NCBI RefSeq assembly: GCF_000416985.1
Contig: NZ_ATDL01000020.1
Coordinates: 62,001 to 126,000, forward strand
DNA: 64,000 nt
Direction: 5' to 3'
Source: Sphingobacterium paucimobilis HER1398
GTDB lineage: Bacteria; Bacteroidota; Bacteroidia; Sphingobacteriales; Sphingobacteriaceae
Positions 1-9,648 of the stretch are shown here, in pieces. Within the stretch, counting starts at the first letter, position 1; the number at the start of each line of letters is the position of its first letter. The position numbers were made by a program, and so were the translations under genes. A model generated the notes under the pieces. The model saw nothing but the letters and a program-made list of their open reading frames with translations. It did not search any database and was not told the origin of the DNA.

Positions 1-2618
1 TCATGGAGAATAATCTTGCCGGAGGAAACCCTAATGCGTTACCTACTATCGAGCTCCGTGGCCAGACTAGTATTTCGACAGAAGGACTGCGTGATGAGTT
101 TTCGTCGGATCCGAACCAGCCTTTATTTATATTAGATGGTTTTGAGACTTCACTGAAAGCTATTGTGGATCTGGACATCAACCGTATCGCTTCGGTGACG
201 TTATTGAAGGATGCCGCCTCTACTGCCGCATACGGTTCCCGTGCCTCTAACGGAGTGGTGGTTATCGAGACGATTAGACCTAAAGCTGGTGAGCTGATTT
301 TCAATTATACGACGGATGGGAATATACAGTTTCCTGATCTATCAGGGTATAATATGATGAATGCTACGGAGAAAATCGAATTTGAACGTCTCTCCGGAAG
401 ATTTACAAGGCATTATCGTAATGATAGCTGGGAAAAACAGGAGAAGCTGGACTCGTTGTACTCATTTTATCAGAAGGAGCTAGCCCGTGGGGTAAATACC
501 TACTGGCTGAATGAACCGTTGCAGACTAGTTTTTCGCAACGGCACTCGTTGATGGTGAGTGGGGGAGAGAATGCGCTGACCTATTCTATAGGTGGGGATT
601 ATAAATATTATAACGGCGTGATGAAAGGTTCGGGGGGTAAGAACTGGGGCGCCCGTCTGAATCTTGGTTACCGTGCAGGAAAGGTAAACATTATCAATCA
701 GCTCTATCTGAGTGGTTTCGAAAGTGAGGAGTCTTCGTACGGTGAATTCTCCACTTGGGTCAATACGAATCCTTATTACGAGAAAAAAGATGCTTCCGTA
801 CGGTATCTTGCAGAACTTAAACAATATGAAACCACGGAAACAACATATATCCATAATCCGTTGTACGCCACTACACTGAGTAATTTTGATCGGTCTAGGA
901 ATTTCGATCTGACCAATAACTTTAAGGCGATCTACCAGCTAAACAATGATCTAAGGTTGGAGTCGTCGATACAAGTCAAAAAATTCAATACGAAGTCGGA
1001 AAGATTTCTTTCGCCATTGGATTTGAGTTTTGATAAGACAGCTATATTGGAACGTGGAACACTGCGTTCAAGAAATAGAGAGTCTTTTGGTTATACGGCC
1101 AATGTGGGAGCGCAGTATGGAAAGACATTTGGAAAGCATTTGGTCAATGCTGTGTTACGGTTTGAAGTGAGTGATCTGGATAATACGAGTGCAGGTTTCT
1201 TGGCTGTAGGATTTCCGACCAATAGTAACGGTAATCCGAGATTTGCTTACGGATATGCGCCTAATGGTAGACCAGAAGCTTCATCGAGCGTCAGTCGCAG
1301 GAATTCTATTGTGAGTTCTTTCAACTATTCGTACGATAGACGTTATAATGCCGATCTATCGCTGACCTATGATGGCTCGACTTCCTTCGGAACGAATAAT
1401 GTGTACTCACCTTTCTTTTCGGCAGGACTGAGCTGGAACCTGAACCAAGAGGAGTTTCTAAAAGAACTGACATGGGTCGATTTATTGCGTCTGCGAGCGA
1501 ATATAGGTCTTACTGGAAATCAAAGCTTTGCCAGCTATACTTCAATCAGTACCTACGATTATTACAAAGATTATAATTATTCGGGGCAGGGATTGTATTT
1601 GTCTTCATTAGGTAATCCAAACCTGCAATGGCAGAGTACGAGACAGACAAGTGTAGGACTTGATGCTAACTTGTTCAATAATAGGGTTTCGGTACAGGTT
1701 AACGCTTACCGGAAGTTTACGGATCCGCTTGTTGTCGGTATTACCTTGCCACCTTCAACAGCATTGTCCAACTATCCTATAAATGCGGGAGCATTGACTG
1801 TAGACGGTTTGGAACTTATTACGCGATATTCGCCGATCTATAGACCTTCAGAGCGTGTGGTATGGACTTTAGGGCTTACTTCTTCGACGGTAAAACAAAC
1901 CTATTCCGGATTCAGAAGTGTGTTGGAGACGTTGAATAGAAGCCTGCGTGATAGCCGTACCTTGATGAAATATCGCGATGGCGGATCACCCAATGATATA
2001 TGGGCTGTGCCTTCCTTGGGGATAGATCCAGCTACAGGAAACGAAGTTTTTAGAAAGAAGGACGGTTCTTATACCTTCCAGTATGATTGGGAAGATGAGG
2101 TCGTTGCGGCCAATTCTGCACCTAAATTTCAGGGAATATTGAGCAGTAATTTTTCGTTCAAAGGATTTACCATGGGAGTCAATTTTAGGTATATCCTTAA
2201 CCAAGGAGCCTTTAACTCGGCACTGTTCAATAAAGTAGAAAATATCAACTGGAGCGATATGGTGAATAGCAATCAGGATAGACGTGCGCTTTATTCGCGG
2301 TGGAAAGAGATGGGAGATATTGCGGAGTTTAGAAAAATCCAGTTAAATGATTGGGATGAATCAACATCAAACGTAGACCAGTCGACCCAACCATCTTCGC
2401 GTTTTGTGCAAAAGGAAAACACACTTTCATTGGAGTCTGCAAGCGTAGGGTATGAGTTGCGTAATCGAGCATGGATGCAATCTGCACGATTGAGCAACCT
2501 CCGGTTTACAGGTTATGTGAATGAGATTTTTAGACTGTCTACGGTAAAAAGAGAGCGCGGTATCAGTTACCCATTTGCCCGTACAGTGTCGTTCAGTTTG
2601 TCGGCAAACTTTCAATAA
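1..2618 (+). CDS. SusC-like TonB-dependent outer-membrane transporter (5' end cut by window)
   Basis: Outer-membrane transporter of the SusC/RagA family, which imports a ligand handed over by a SusD-type lipoprotein, using TonB energy. The 871 residues seen begin inside the plug domain. The plug signature LKDAASTAAYGSRASNG lies at about residues 69-85, and the rest is a long beta-barrel region ending in an aromatic-rich strand (FSLSANFQ) typical of outer-membrane proteins. The signal peptide, the carboxypeptidase-like domain and the first part of the plug lie upstream of the window, so the ATG at nt 3 is almost surely internal; family members are about 1000-1100 residues. A SusD gene follows after 9 bp. 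The substrate cannot be read from the sequence. Confidence 0.93.
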   Translation, partial: MENNLAGGNPNALPTIELRGQTSISTEGLRDEFSSDPNQPLFILDGFETSLKAIVDLDINRIASVTLLKDAASTAAYGSRASNGVVVIETIRPKAGELIFNYTTDGNIQFPDLSGYNMMNATEKIEFERLSGRFTRHYRNDSWEKQEKLDSLYSFYQKELARGVNTYWLNEPLQTSFSQRHSLMVSGGENALTYSIGGDYKYYNGVMKGSGGKNWGARLNLGYRAGKVNIINQLYLSGFESEESSYGEFSTWVNTNPYYEKKDASVRYLAELKQYETTETTYIHNPLYATTLSNFDRSRNFDLTNNFKAIYQLNNDLRLESSIQVKKFNTKSERFLSPLDLSFDKTAILERGTLRSRNRESFGYTANVGAQYGKTFGKHLVNAVLRFEVSDLDNTSAGFLAVGFPTNSNGNPRFAYGYAPNGRPEASSSVSRRNSIVSSFNYSYDRRYNADLSLTYDGSTSFGTNNVYSPFFSAGLSWNLNQEEFLKELTWVDLLRLRANIGLTGNQSFASYTSISTYDYYKDYNYSGQGLYLSSLGNPNLQWQSTRQTSVGLDANLFNNRVSVQVNAYRKFTDPLVVGITLPPSTALSNYPINAGALTVDGLELITRYSPIYRPSERVVWTLGLTSSTVKQTYSGFRSVLETLNRSLRDSRTLMKYRDGGSPNDIWAVPSLGIDPATGNEVFRKKDGSYTFQYDWEDEVVAANSAPKFQGILSSNFSFKGFTMGVNFRYILNQGAFNSALFNKVENINWSDMVNSNQDRRALYSRWKEMGDIAEFRKIQLNDWDESTSNVDQSTQPSSRFVQKENTLSLESASVGYELRNRAWMQSARLSNLRFTGYVNEIFRLSTVKRERGISYPFARTVSFSLSANFQ

Positions 2619-2627
2619 TAGAATATT

Positions 2628-4046
2628 ATGAAACTAAAGAATATTAAACTAATCATTGCGTGCTCTATAGGGCTGGCTTTTAGTTCTTGTACCAAATGGC
2701 TAAATGTACAGCCAGAGGATCGATTCTCCGAAGAGCAGGTTTTTTCGACGGCACAGGGATTTGAAGAGACGCTGAATGGCGTGTATATCAAATTATCGTC
2801 AAACAACCTCTATGGGGATAATCTTACCTTGACTATTCCAGATATATTGGCGCAGTTGTACATGACCAACAGTGCTGCCACACATGCATTGGCCGCTTTA
2901 GGTCGCTATGAGTATGGAGAAACCAAGGTGGTCAAACCTCGTATAAAAGCGATTTGGGGGGATGCTTATGTTGCTATCGCTAATATCAACAAATTGATAG
3001 AGGCCATAGATACCAAAGGGGAGGCGGTACTGCAGCACGATCGGCTCCATACCATGAAAGGAGAGCTGTTGGGCCTGCGGGCATTTCTACATTTTGATAT
3101 GTTGCGTCTGTATGGGCCGGTGTATGATAGCGCCGATTCGACACTCCATGCTATCCCTTATTACCGAGCGACAAATGTAGAAGTGCAGCCATTGTCTCCA
3201 GCGAATAAGGTGATAGATATGGTGCTAATGGATCTCAATGAAGCATTGTCTCTAATGAAGGATGATCCTGTGAAGAGTTTAGGTTATAAGGAGCAGAACA
3301 ACCACCGTTTCAACTATTATGCGGTGTTGGGAACAAAAGCGCGGGCGCTATTGTATAGAAAAGATAAGGTGGGGGCACATCAGGCTGCCAAAGAAGTCGT
3401 CGAGCAATCTGATCTATTTCCATGGATAAAAGGGGCCAAAATCACGGCAGATGCAAAAAATCCAGACCGGATATTCCATACGGAGCTTCTTTTTGCAGCC
3501 TATTCAAATGACCTGTACAACAACTACAATGAGTACTTCTATTATGAACAGGGGGATAATATTTTGGCTGGAGGACCTCATAAATTCATAAATAGAGTCT
3601 TTGAGGAAAAAACAGCGGATTACCGTTATACTTATTTGTGGAAAACTCCTCCAGCGATAGTAGGGCACGAGGTATTTTTTAAGTACAGTGATATCGCGGA
3701 TAAACGCGTGGGGGTAGAACAACAACGTAACCTGATTCCTCTCATCCGATTGAGTGAAATGTACTATATCTTGGCCGAAACGGACCCCACACCGGCAACA
3801 GGACTTGCTTATTTGAATAAAGTGCTGAATGCTAGAGGGCTGACTGCACTCACAACGACGACAAATCTGGATAATGAAATTCTGAAAGAATATCGAAAAG
3901 AGTTTTATGGAGAAGGGCAGTTGTGGTACTACTATAAGCGGAAAAAAATAGAGACAGTACTTTCTTCACTGACTACGGGTAACAGTAATATACCGAATAC
4001 CGCTTGGGTAGTCCCAATTCCAGAAGAAGAATTAGCTAATCGATAA
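2628..4046 (+). CDS. SusD/RagB-family nutrient-binding outer-membrane lipoprotein
   Basis: Surface lipoprotein partner of the SusC protein just upstream. A lipoprotein signal peptide is visible, with the lipidated Cys at residue 21 (SSC followed by TKWLNVQPEDRF). The N-terminal motif, in which a mature Cys is followed by a short stretch leading to PEDRFSEEQVF, is usual in the RagB/SusD family. The C-terminal part (LIRLSEMYYILAE, then EYRKEFYGEGQLWYYYKR) is the conserved SusD C-terminal region. Length 472 residues is normal for the family. It lies 9 bp after the SusC gene and 11 bp before a DUF4843 gene, so all are likely one transcript. The ligand is unknown. Confidence 0.93.
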   Translation: MKLKNIKLIIACSIGLAFSSCTKWLNVQPEDRFSEEQVFSTAQGFEETLNGVYIKLSSNNLYGDNLTLTIPDILAQLYMTNSAATHALAALGRYEYGETKVVKPRIKAIWGDAYVAIANINKLIEAIDTKGEAVLQHDRLHTMKGELLGLRAFLHFDMLRLYGPVYDSADSTLHAIPYYRATNVEVQPLSPANKVIDMVLMDLNEALSLMKDDPVKSLGYKEQNNHRFNYYAVLGTKARALLYRKDKVGAHQAAKEVVEQSDLFPWIKGAKITADAKNPDRIFHTELLFAAYSNDLYNNYNEYFYYEQGDNILAGGPHKFINRVFEEKTADYRYTYLWKTPPAIVGHEVFFKYSDIADKRVGVEQQRNLIPLIRLSEMYYILAETDPTPATGLAYLNKVLNARGLTALTTTTNLDNEILKEYRKEFYGEGQLWYYYKRKKIETVLSSLTTGNSNIPNTAWVVPIPEEELANR

Positions 4047-4057
4047 CCTGACATATT

Positions 4058-4873
4058 ATGAATAAAATAAAATTTTTGTATGTAGTATTTGCTGCCATTA
4101 TTTTTTACTCTTGTAAGGAACAGTCGCTCGACGTGTTTGATGAAAGTGAAAATGGAGCGTCTATTTATTTTACAGAACTATATAGAACGGGGGCTAATAC
4201 AATACCCTTAGATAGTCTAAGCATTAAGTTTGGCTTTATGCCTGTGGGAGTCACTTCTGCAATAGATAGTATATCCGTATCGGTCGCAGGGCCGACACAT
4301 AGGGCAGATCGGGAATTCAAAATAAAAATTGATCCCGAGGGAACGCTGAAGGAAAATATACATTATCAGATATTGACAGATCGTTTGATAATTCCTGCCG
4401 GAAAAAACAAAGGTATCATCAAGCTTAAGGTGCTGAAAGCCGAGGAAATGAAACTCGCTCCGCTCTCGACTGCTTTTGAACTCGTTCCGAATGAAAATTT
4501 TAATACCAATATTGCTTATCGCTGGAGAGATAATCTACAGAAAAAGACATCGGTGTTAAAATTTCGCGTTGTAGCGGACAATAGATTTGATAAACCGTAC
4601 TTATGGATTGCGAAGAAAGTTCAGGTTGAAGGGTATTTGGGAGAATACTCCGGCGCAAAAGTGAACCTTATCGTCGAACTGTTTGACGAAGACCTAGAGC
4701 ACTTTATTAACCCACAATATGTTGCTGATAAGTATTTTACTGTAGCTAAGTTGTCGTTTTGGGGCTCATATATGTCCTATTGGCTAGCGAAAGAAGCTTC
4801 CGAAGGGCGTGTTCATCGAGATGAAAATGGTAAGGAAATAACAATGGGACCTAGCAATAATAACTCAAATTAG
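4058..4873 (+). CDS. DUF4843 domain lipoprotein
   Basis: Lipoprotein of 271 residues with a lipobox ending at Cys19 (FYSC). The body matches my memory of the DUF4843 family: an N-terminal block with ASIYFTE, then a beta-rich stretch, often encoded right after SusD in Bacteroidota loci. The family has no proven function; it is presumed to be an extra surface binding protein. It sits 11 bp after SusD and 4 bp before the PKD-like lipoprotein, which supports co-expression. The C-terminus is polar (GPSNNNSN). Family assignment is from recall of sequence style, not a search. Confidence 0.8.
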   Translation: MNKIKFLYVVFAAIIFYSCKEQSLDVFDESENGASIYFTELYRTGANTIPLDSLSIKFGFMPVGVTSAIDSISVSVAGPTHRADREFKIKIDPEGTLKENIHYQILTDRLIIPAGKNKGIIKLKVLKAEEMKLAPLSTAFELVPNENFNTNIAYRWRDNLQKKTSVLKFRVVADNRFDKPYLWIAKKVQVEGYLGEYSGAKVNLIVELFDEDLEHFINPQYVADKYFTVAKLSFWGSYMSYWLAKEASEGRVHRDENGKEITMGPSNNNSN

Positions 4874-4877
4874 AAAA

Positions 4878-6458
4878 ATGAAAACAGTTGCAAAATATAT
4901 AGCATTATTGGCTCTTGTTGTTGTATTTGTAGGATGCAAAAAAGATTTGGGCAATTATGAATACACGACTATAGATAGTCTCTTTATAACAAACCTTGAA
5001 GAGCTGTACATCGCTAAAACAGCTACTAATCCACAGATTGAACCTGTAATCAAGTTGTCTTCGGGTAGGGAAGTGAATACGGACGATTATACTTATAGAT
5101 GGACGGCATATCAGGTAGGAATGAACAAAGAACCTGTTATTCTAGGAGAACATGTTAATCTAGATGAAGCGATACCCTTGGGCTTCGGTACATATACGGT
5201 GTATTATACCGTTAAAGAAAAGAAAAGCAATATTAGCTGGACAAAAAAGTTTAAGATGCAGATTACAGCAGGATATAACGGCGGATGGATGATCTTGGCG
5301 GAAGATAATGGTAAATCGAGGATTGACTTCTTTGAGTACGATCATGCTACAGGTACCTATCCTAAGGCACATCGTAATTTTCAGGAAAATATTAAGGACC
5401 TTTCCGGTAAGCAGATTAATCTAGAGGGTAAACCAAAGTTTATTACAACTTGGAATAACCAAACTGAGGCCAGTGGAACAGGGGCTAAGTATATGGTGTA
5501 TATCGGAACTGACCAACGCACGGAAAAGATTAACCTGACTGATGGCTTTATCTGGAATGAACAATACGCGTTCAAATTTGAGACAGCAAGGCCATCTGAG
5601 TTTGAAACTATCGATGCGATACGACCGACAGAACCCTCTGCAGGTTATGTCGTAAAAGGAAGTGATGTATATATTAAAAATCCAACATTTCAATGGTCGG
5701 TAGGTACTCCAGTTAATAGGCTATCGGATGGGAAGCATATAAAGGTATCTTCTTCTGTTGCTGTTTATCCTGGTTTTCTTATGGGGTGCCTTATGTATGA
5801 CATAGCTAATAAACGTTTCATAAGAAATGGTGACATGTTGCAAACAGCAAGCTCTCCATTGCCCTACAATGCGAACAATTCGGCATTCAATCCAAATAAT
5901 GTGGGGATGGATCTGGTGTGGATGAACCAAACTGTAGCATTTGGCGGTCAGGCTTATGCGGTGCTGACCAAGGACAATAAGTTCTTTTTGGCTCGGATGA
6001 CCAATACTGAAACTTTCGCCGCGCGGTTTTGGGATGAAATAACGCATATTCCAGGAATAGCGCAAGCAACACATTTTGAAGTGGATCAACGCTACGGCTA
6101 CCTTCAATATGTGGTAGGAGGTAAAATATACCAATACGATCCAAGCGAGAAGACAACAACCTTGATGAAGGACTATGGTAATAGGCAGATTTCGACGTTC
6201 AAATACCTGCGTAGTATATATGTAACATACGCTACAGTGACCAACCCTAGAAATGAGAAAACCCATGGCAAGCGCTTCCTTCCTTCGACTATAGGCCTGG
6301 TGGTAGCTACGTTTGATCCATCACAGCCACAGGCTTCGGGTAAAGTGGATGTGTGGGAGGCGCCGCAATTTAATGGGGCATTCAAGAGCCTATTATCTTT
6401 TGATGGTTTTGGAAAGGTCGCTGATGTGACGGAAGCAGAAGTACCGCTAGGTTGGTAA
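4878..6458 (+). CDS. PKD-like family lipoprotein
   Basis: Lipoprotein of 526 residues with the lipidated Cys at position 20 (VFVGC followed by KKDLGNYEY). The start KKDLGNYEYTTID and the following Ig-like region (YTYRWTAYQVG, then GTYTVYYTVKEK) resemble the PKD-like family proteins found behind SusCD-DUF4843 in Bacteroidota. The C-terminal two thirds looks like a beta-rich, propeller-like fold. It is probably a surface glycan- or protein-binding accessory of the SusCD complex; this is inference from position. The gene starts 4 bp after the DUF4843 gene and ends 12 bp before the TlpA-like gene. Confidence 0.8.
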   Translation: MKTVAKYIALLALVVVFVGCKKDLGNYEYTTIDSLFITNLEELYIAKTATNPQIEPVIKLSSGREVNTDDYTYRWTAYQVGMNKEPVILGEHVNLDEAIPLGFGTYTVYYTVKEKKSNISWTKKFKMQITAGYNGGWMILAEDNGKSRIDFFEYDHATGTYPKAHRNFQENIKDLSGKQINLEGKPKFITTWNNQTEASGTGAKYMVYIGTDQRTEKINLTDGFIWNEQYAFKFETARPSEFETIDAIRPTEPSAGYVVKGSDVYIKNPTFQWSVGTPVNRLSDGKHIKVSSSVAVYPGFLMGCLMYDIANKRFIRNGDMLQTASSPLPYNANNSAFNPNNVGMDLVWMNQTVAFGGQAYAVLTKDNKFFLARMTNTETFAARFWDEITHIPGIAQATHFEVDQRYGYLQYVVGGKIYQYDPSEKTTTLMKDYGNRQISTFKYLRSIYVTYATVTNPRNEKTHGKRFLPSTIGLVVATFDPSQPQASGKVDVWEAPQFNGAFKSLLSFDGFGKVADVTEAEVPLGW

Positions 6459-6470
6459 AAAGAAGAAAGA

Positions 6471-7811
6471 ATGAAGTATCTATATATCATTGCAATCTTG
6501 CTGTTGGGAATTACAACGCTGCGTGCCCAAAAAGCAACGAATATTAATGGTGTGACCGAGGTCACACCGTTGAAAGAAATTAGTTTATTTAAGGTGTATA
6601 ATGGCCGATTGGTCGAAATCGCAACTGCTATGCCGAATAGTCAGGGGGCTTTTGCTTTTCGCTTTATTCCTGAGTATGAGGGCTTGTATCTCGTGGGGAC
6701 GGGTTCTACACAAGGGCAGCAGGGATTGAGCCGTTTTTATGTAAAAGGGGGCGAGTCCTTAAGCTTTAGACTGACTAAAGGGGGATACGAGTTAATGGGA
6801 AAGAATACGAAAGAGAATCAGACTTTATACACTTGGGATAAACAGGTTGCCAACTTTAAAGAGAAAGGGACTAACCTGGGTGGAATGAGTACGTATGTGG
6901 ACTTCTTTCCCGAAGTAGAGGCTTTTAAAAATGAGGTTGTTAAAATCGGGAGGTCGGCGAGAACCGGAAATTCGAAATTTGACACCTTCTTTCGGACTTT
7001 GGTGGATTTTGATTTCGCTTATTATGCGATTTCTTATCTCTACATGCCTCGATCGACACATCCTGCCAAAGAGGAAATGAGTGATTATTATAAACGACTC
7101 GATATCGACGCCTATCTGAAAGATGAGTTGTTACTACTGCCGTATGGCGATCGTTTTATGAGCATTTTGGTGTACCAAAAAGTAGATTTAGCAAGTAAAC
7201 CGCCTTTCGGAAAACAGGTGGAGGCTATACATTCGGATATACTGAAAGGACAATTTGTGCTGAACCGTTTGGAAGGAGCCCGTTCGTACAGTGATTTTCT
7301 GACAATGTATGAGCGGTATGAAAGCTACTTTACATTGGCGGAACAAAAAGAACGTGCGGCCGCAGTGGGGGCTAAGCTCGTGGAAACTAAGGTGGGAGTA
7401 CCTGCATTTAAGTTTGTTTTCCAGGATTTAGAAGGAAAAGATGTCGCACTTGAGGATATGAAAGGAAAGGTGGTATTGGTAGATATGTGGGCGACTTGGT
7501 GTGGCCCTTGTCGTGGAGAAGAGCCATATTGGGAACAACTGAATGACTTGTTTAAAGACAAAGAGGTGGCCTTTGTAAGTGTTTCAACAGACAAAGACAA
7601 ACCCAAATGGGAAGCGTATGTCAAGGAGAAAAAGCTTAAGGGAATACAGTTGCATGCAGGGCCGAATAATGGTCTTTCTAACGCATATAAAGTAACTAGT
7701 ATTCCTCGTTATATCTTGATAGATAAGGAGGGTAATTTGATTACGGCAGACAGCCCTAGGCCATCTGATCCGAAGTTGAAGATACTCTTGGAGGAGTGGT
7801 TGAAAAAATAG
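6471..7811 (+). CDS. TlpA-family thioredoxin-like disulfide reductase
   Basis: Exported thioredoxin-fold protein of 446 residues. Residues 1-20 form a Sec signal peptide ending in LRAQ. The N-terminal half is a Bacteroidota-specific region of unknown role. The C-terminal domain (about 310-446) is TlpA/AhpC-TSA-like and carries the active-site CGPC at residues 344-347 within WATWCGPCRGEE, plus the cis-proline loop SIPRYILID. It likely keeps cysteines of exported proteins reduced. It is the last gene of the SusCD-DUF4843-PKD group and is followed by a terminator hairpin at 7843-7875. Confidence 0.88.
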   Translation: MKYLYIIAILLLGITTLRAQKATNINGVTEVTPLKEISLFKVYNGRLVEIATAMPNSQGAFAFRFIPEYEGLYLVGTGSTQGQQGLSRFYVKGGESLSFRLTKGGYELMGKNTKENQTLYTWDKQVANFKEKGTNLGGMSTYVDFFPEVEAFKNEVVKIGRSARTGNSKFDTFFRTLVDFDFAYYAISYLYMPRSTHPAKEEMSDYYKRLDIDAYLKDELLLLPYGDRFMSILVYQKVDLASKPPFGKQVEAIHSDILKGQFVLNRLEGARSYSDFLTMYERYESYFTLAEQKERAAAVGAKLVETKVGVPAFKFVFQDLEGKDVALEDMKGKVVLVDMWATWCGPCRGEEPYWEQLNDLFKDKEVAFVSVSTDKDKPKWEAYVKEKKLKGIQLHAGPNNGLSNAYKVTSIPRYILIDKEGNLITADSPRPSDPKLKILLEEWLKK

Positions 7812-7842
7812 AAAATCAGTATAAATAGTGTTTAGTTTGTGC

Positions 7843-7875
7843 AGAGGGCTGCTTGAAAGAGTAGTCCTCTTTTTG
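7843..7875 (+). terminator. Rho-independent terminator closing the first SusCD operon
   Basis: An 11-bp stem (7843-7853 with 7860-7870) containing two G-U pairs, with a six-base loop TGAAAG, is followed by a short T run. It sits 31 bp after the TlpA-like stop codon. Confidence 0.75.
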
Positions 7876-7951
7876 TAAGGCATACTATTGTTCTATAGGT
7901 AAATCTCTTCTTTTTTTCTAACTTAGTCCGATATAATAAGATGTATGTGAT

Positions 7952-8184
7952 ATGCATTTGGTTGAAAAAGAGACAATACGGAAGCTTCAAGAAGGTAGCC
8001 TAAGGGCCTTTGAACAGGTGTATGATACGCTAAGCCATGGCGTGTACAGTGTCTCTTTTAACCTGACACAAGATCGGTTCTTGGCAGAGGAGGTGGTGCA
8101 GGAGGTGTTTGTAAAGCTTTGGGGATCCTAGAGAGGAGGTATAAGCGAACCCATCAGAAGATATTTACGGGTTTTAATTAAATA
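7952..8184 (+). pseudogene. Remnant of an ECF RNA polymerase sigma factor (region 2 only)
   Basis: An ATG at 7952 opens a 59-codon frame ending at TAG 8129-8131. Its product starts MHLVEKETIRKLQEG and contains AEEVVQEVFVKLW, the sigma-70 region 2 signature of Bacteroidota ECF factors. Read through the stop in the same frame, ISEPIRRYLRVLIK continues the usual sequence before region 3/4, until a second stop (TAG 8182-8184). No region 4 (-35 recognition helix) follows. So this looks like a decayed sigma gene with an internal stop and a 3' truncation. No FecR partner adjoins. The short frame might still be translated; I judge it non-functional. Confidence 0.72.
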
Positions 8185-8228
8185 GTTCGCCGGGATTGTC
8201 TATTTTTAAGATAAAGAATGCTTCTGTC

Positions 8229-8858
8229 ATGACTTTATCTCAAAGAAATCTTGCTGCAATGATTGCCGTTACGGCTTGGTTTGCCATTGTCGCTCAGTTT
8301 TGTGTTGGTATTAATAGCGCTTCATTGTCTCCGGTTGTACGCACGATTCGGTTTTTCAGTTATTTTACGATACAGACCAATTTGATGGTGGCCATAAGTA
8401 CGACCTGTCTGTGGTTGTCTCCCCAAAAGTGCGTTGGTGTATTTTTTGGGAAGAGCTCGACCCTGACAGCGATCACACTTTATATTTTTATCGTCGGTCT
8501 TGTGTATAATGTAGCTTTACGGTTCTTGTGGCAACCACAGGGCTTTGCTCGATTTACGGACGAATTGCTCCACTCCGTGATACCATTGCTGGTATTGTTC
8601 TATTGGTGGCGTAGTCCAGAAAAGGAGATGTTGAGATGGAAGTATATACTGGTCTGGCTCATCTACCCGCTCATCTACCTGTTGTATACGTTGGCTCATG
8701 GAGCTATCACGGGGTTCTATCCCTACCCGTTTGTAGATGTGAATGCACTGGGTATAACAATGGTATTGGTGAATTGTGGGGTCGTAGGGGCGGTTATTCT
8801 CTTGTTTTCGGCGCTATTGATTTGGATAGGTCGACGATCAAAACCTACAAATGTCTGA
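8229..8858 (+). CDS. Pr6Pr family integral membrane protein
   Basis: Small multi-span membrane protein (209 residues from ATG 8229), with about six hydrophobic segments. Motifs such as FFSYFTIQTNLMV, LLHSVIPLLVLFYWW and YPLIYLLYTLAHG are those of the Pr6Pr (FAR-17a/AIG1-like) family, whose role is unknown. An upstream TTG at 8196 would add 11 residues, but ATG 8229 gives a cleaner N-terminus and is chosen. It stands alone between the sigma remnant and the next sigma factor. Functional assignment goes no further than the family. Confidence 0.8.
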   Translation: MTLSQRNLAAMIAVTAWFAIVAQFCVGINSASLSPVVRTIRFFSYFTIQTNLMVAISTTCLWLSPQKCVGVFFGKSSTLTAITLYIFIVGLVYNVALRFLWQPQGFARFTDELLHSVIPLLVLFYWWRSPEKEMLRWKYILVWLIYPLIYLLYTLAHGAITGFYPYPFVDVNALGITMVLVNCGVVGAVILLFSALLIWIGRRSKPTNV

Positions 8859-9039
8859 AAAAGGAAATTTGGAGTACCTTTCTTTCTTTTACTTAAAAAT
8901 TGTTTACTTTGGTTAATATATACTTAACCTGTATATAACATACAGTTGAAATCTGTCCCCTATTTTAGCGGTGATTTTGATTTCGTGCCAAGTCCTAAAA
9001 AATCAAAGAACAAAATAGTAAGTAAGAAGCAGGTGTACC

Positions 9040-9600
9040 GTGTATAATCCGATAAAAGAACTTAAAGCAGGTAATGAAGCTGTATTGGTGTATATAATTG
9101 ATCAGTACGCTAATGACTTGTATCGTCTTGCTTTTTCGCTTTTGAAAGATCAGTTTGAGAGTGAGGACTTGGTGCAAGATGTGGTTATCAGGCTTTGGAA
9201 TGAACGCTGCAATCTGGACGGCTACGAAGAGGTATGGCCTCTTTTGTATACCATGGGAAAGCGGTTGAGCCTGAATCGTCTCCGAGACAAACACATGAAG
9301 ACTAAACGGGAAGGGGTAGAGGTATTGGTCAATTATCGTGCGGAGAGCAGTGTGCATGAGGGACATCTGGCAGAAATGATAACACTTGAGCAGCGTGTCG
9401 TGGATATGCTCCCAGCAAAACAAAGGGAGGTCTACCTCCTTAGTCGTAAAGAAGGGCTTAGTTATAAGGAGATTGGGGAAAAGCTCGAAATTACTCCCAA
9501 TACCGTAAAAAACCACTTGGTACAAGCCTTAAAAACCATGCGGCAGTACTTTCAAAAGTTTGGTTATTATATTTTTTTGTTTTTTTTCAATTTCCACTAG
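9040..9600 (+). CDS. ECF-type RNA polymerase sigma-70 factor
   Basis: Sigma factor of 186 residues. Region 2 spans about residues 10-80 (DQFESEDLVQDVVIRLWNE is the core-binding and -10-binding part) and region 4 about 120-175 (LPAKQREVYLLSRKEGLSY, then the helix-turn-helix EIGEKLEITPNTVKNHL). The start is GTG at 9040; no ATG lies in frame near the N-terminus and the product from GTG aligns with the family start. A FecR anti-sigma gene follows after 48 bp and an STN-domain SusC after that. This is the standard trans-envelope signalling set: ligand at SusC, signal through FecR, release of sigma. It probably drives the 10950-19263 genes. Confidence 0.92.
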   Translation: MYNPIKELKAGNEAVLVYIIDQYANDLYRLAFSLLKDQFESEDLVQDVVIRLWNERCNLDGYEEVWPLLYTMGKRLSLNRLRDKHMKTKREGVEVLVNYRAESSVHEGHLAEMITLEQRVVDMLPAKQREVYLLSRKEGLSYKEIGEKLEITPNTVKNHLVQALKTMRQYFQKFGYYIFLFFFNFH

Positions 9601-9648
9601 TCCATCTCTTTTTTTTCTGTGTTTTGCTAATGTAACCATAGGCATTAA

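Noticed and set aside
8636..8896. 86-codon plus-strand ORF overlapping the Pr6Pr gene in another frame
   Set aside because: It lies almost wholly inside the membrane protein gene, its composition is not protein-like and it has no start context; it is a shadow frame.
8931..8947. Inverted repeat CTGTAT-ATAAC-ATACAG before the ECF sigma gene
   Set aside because: Only 6 bp per arm in an A+T-rich gap with no promoter alignment; chance occurrence is likely, so it is not claimed as an operator.
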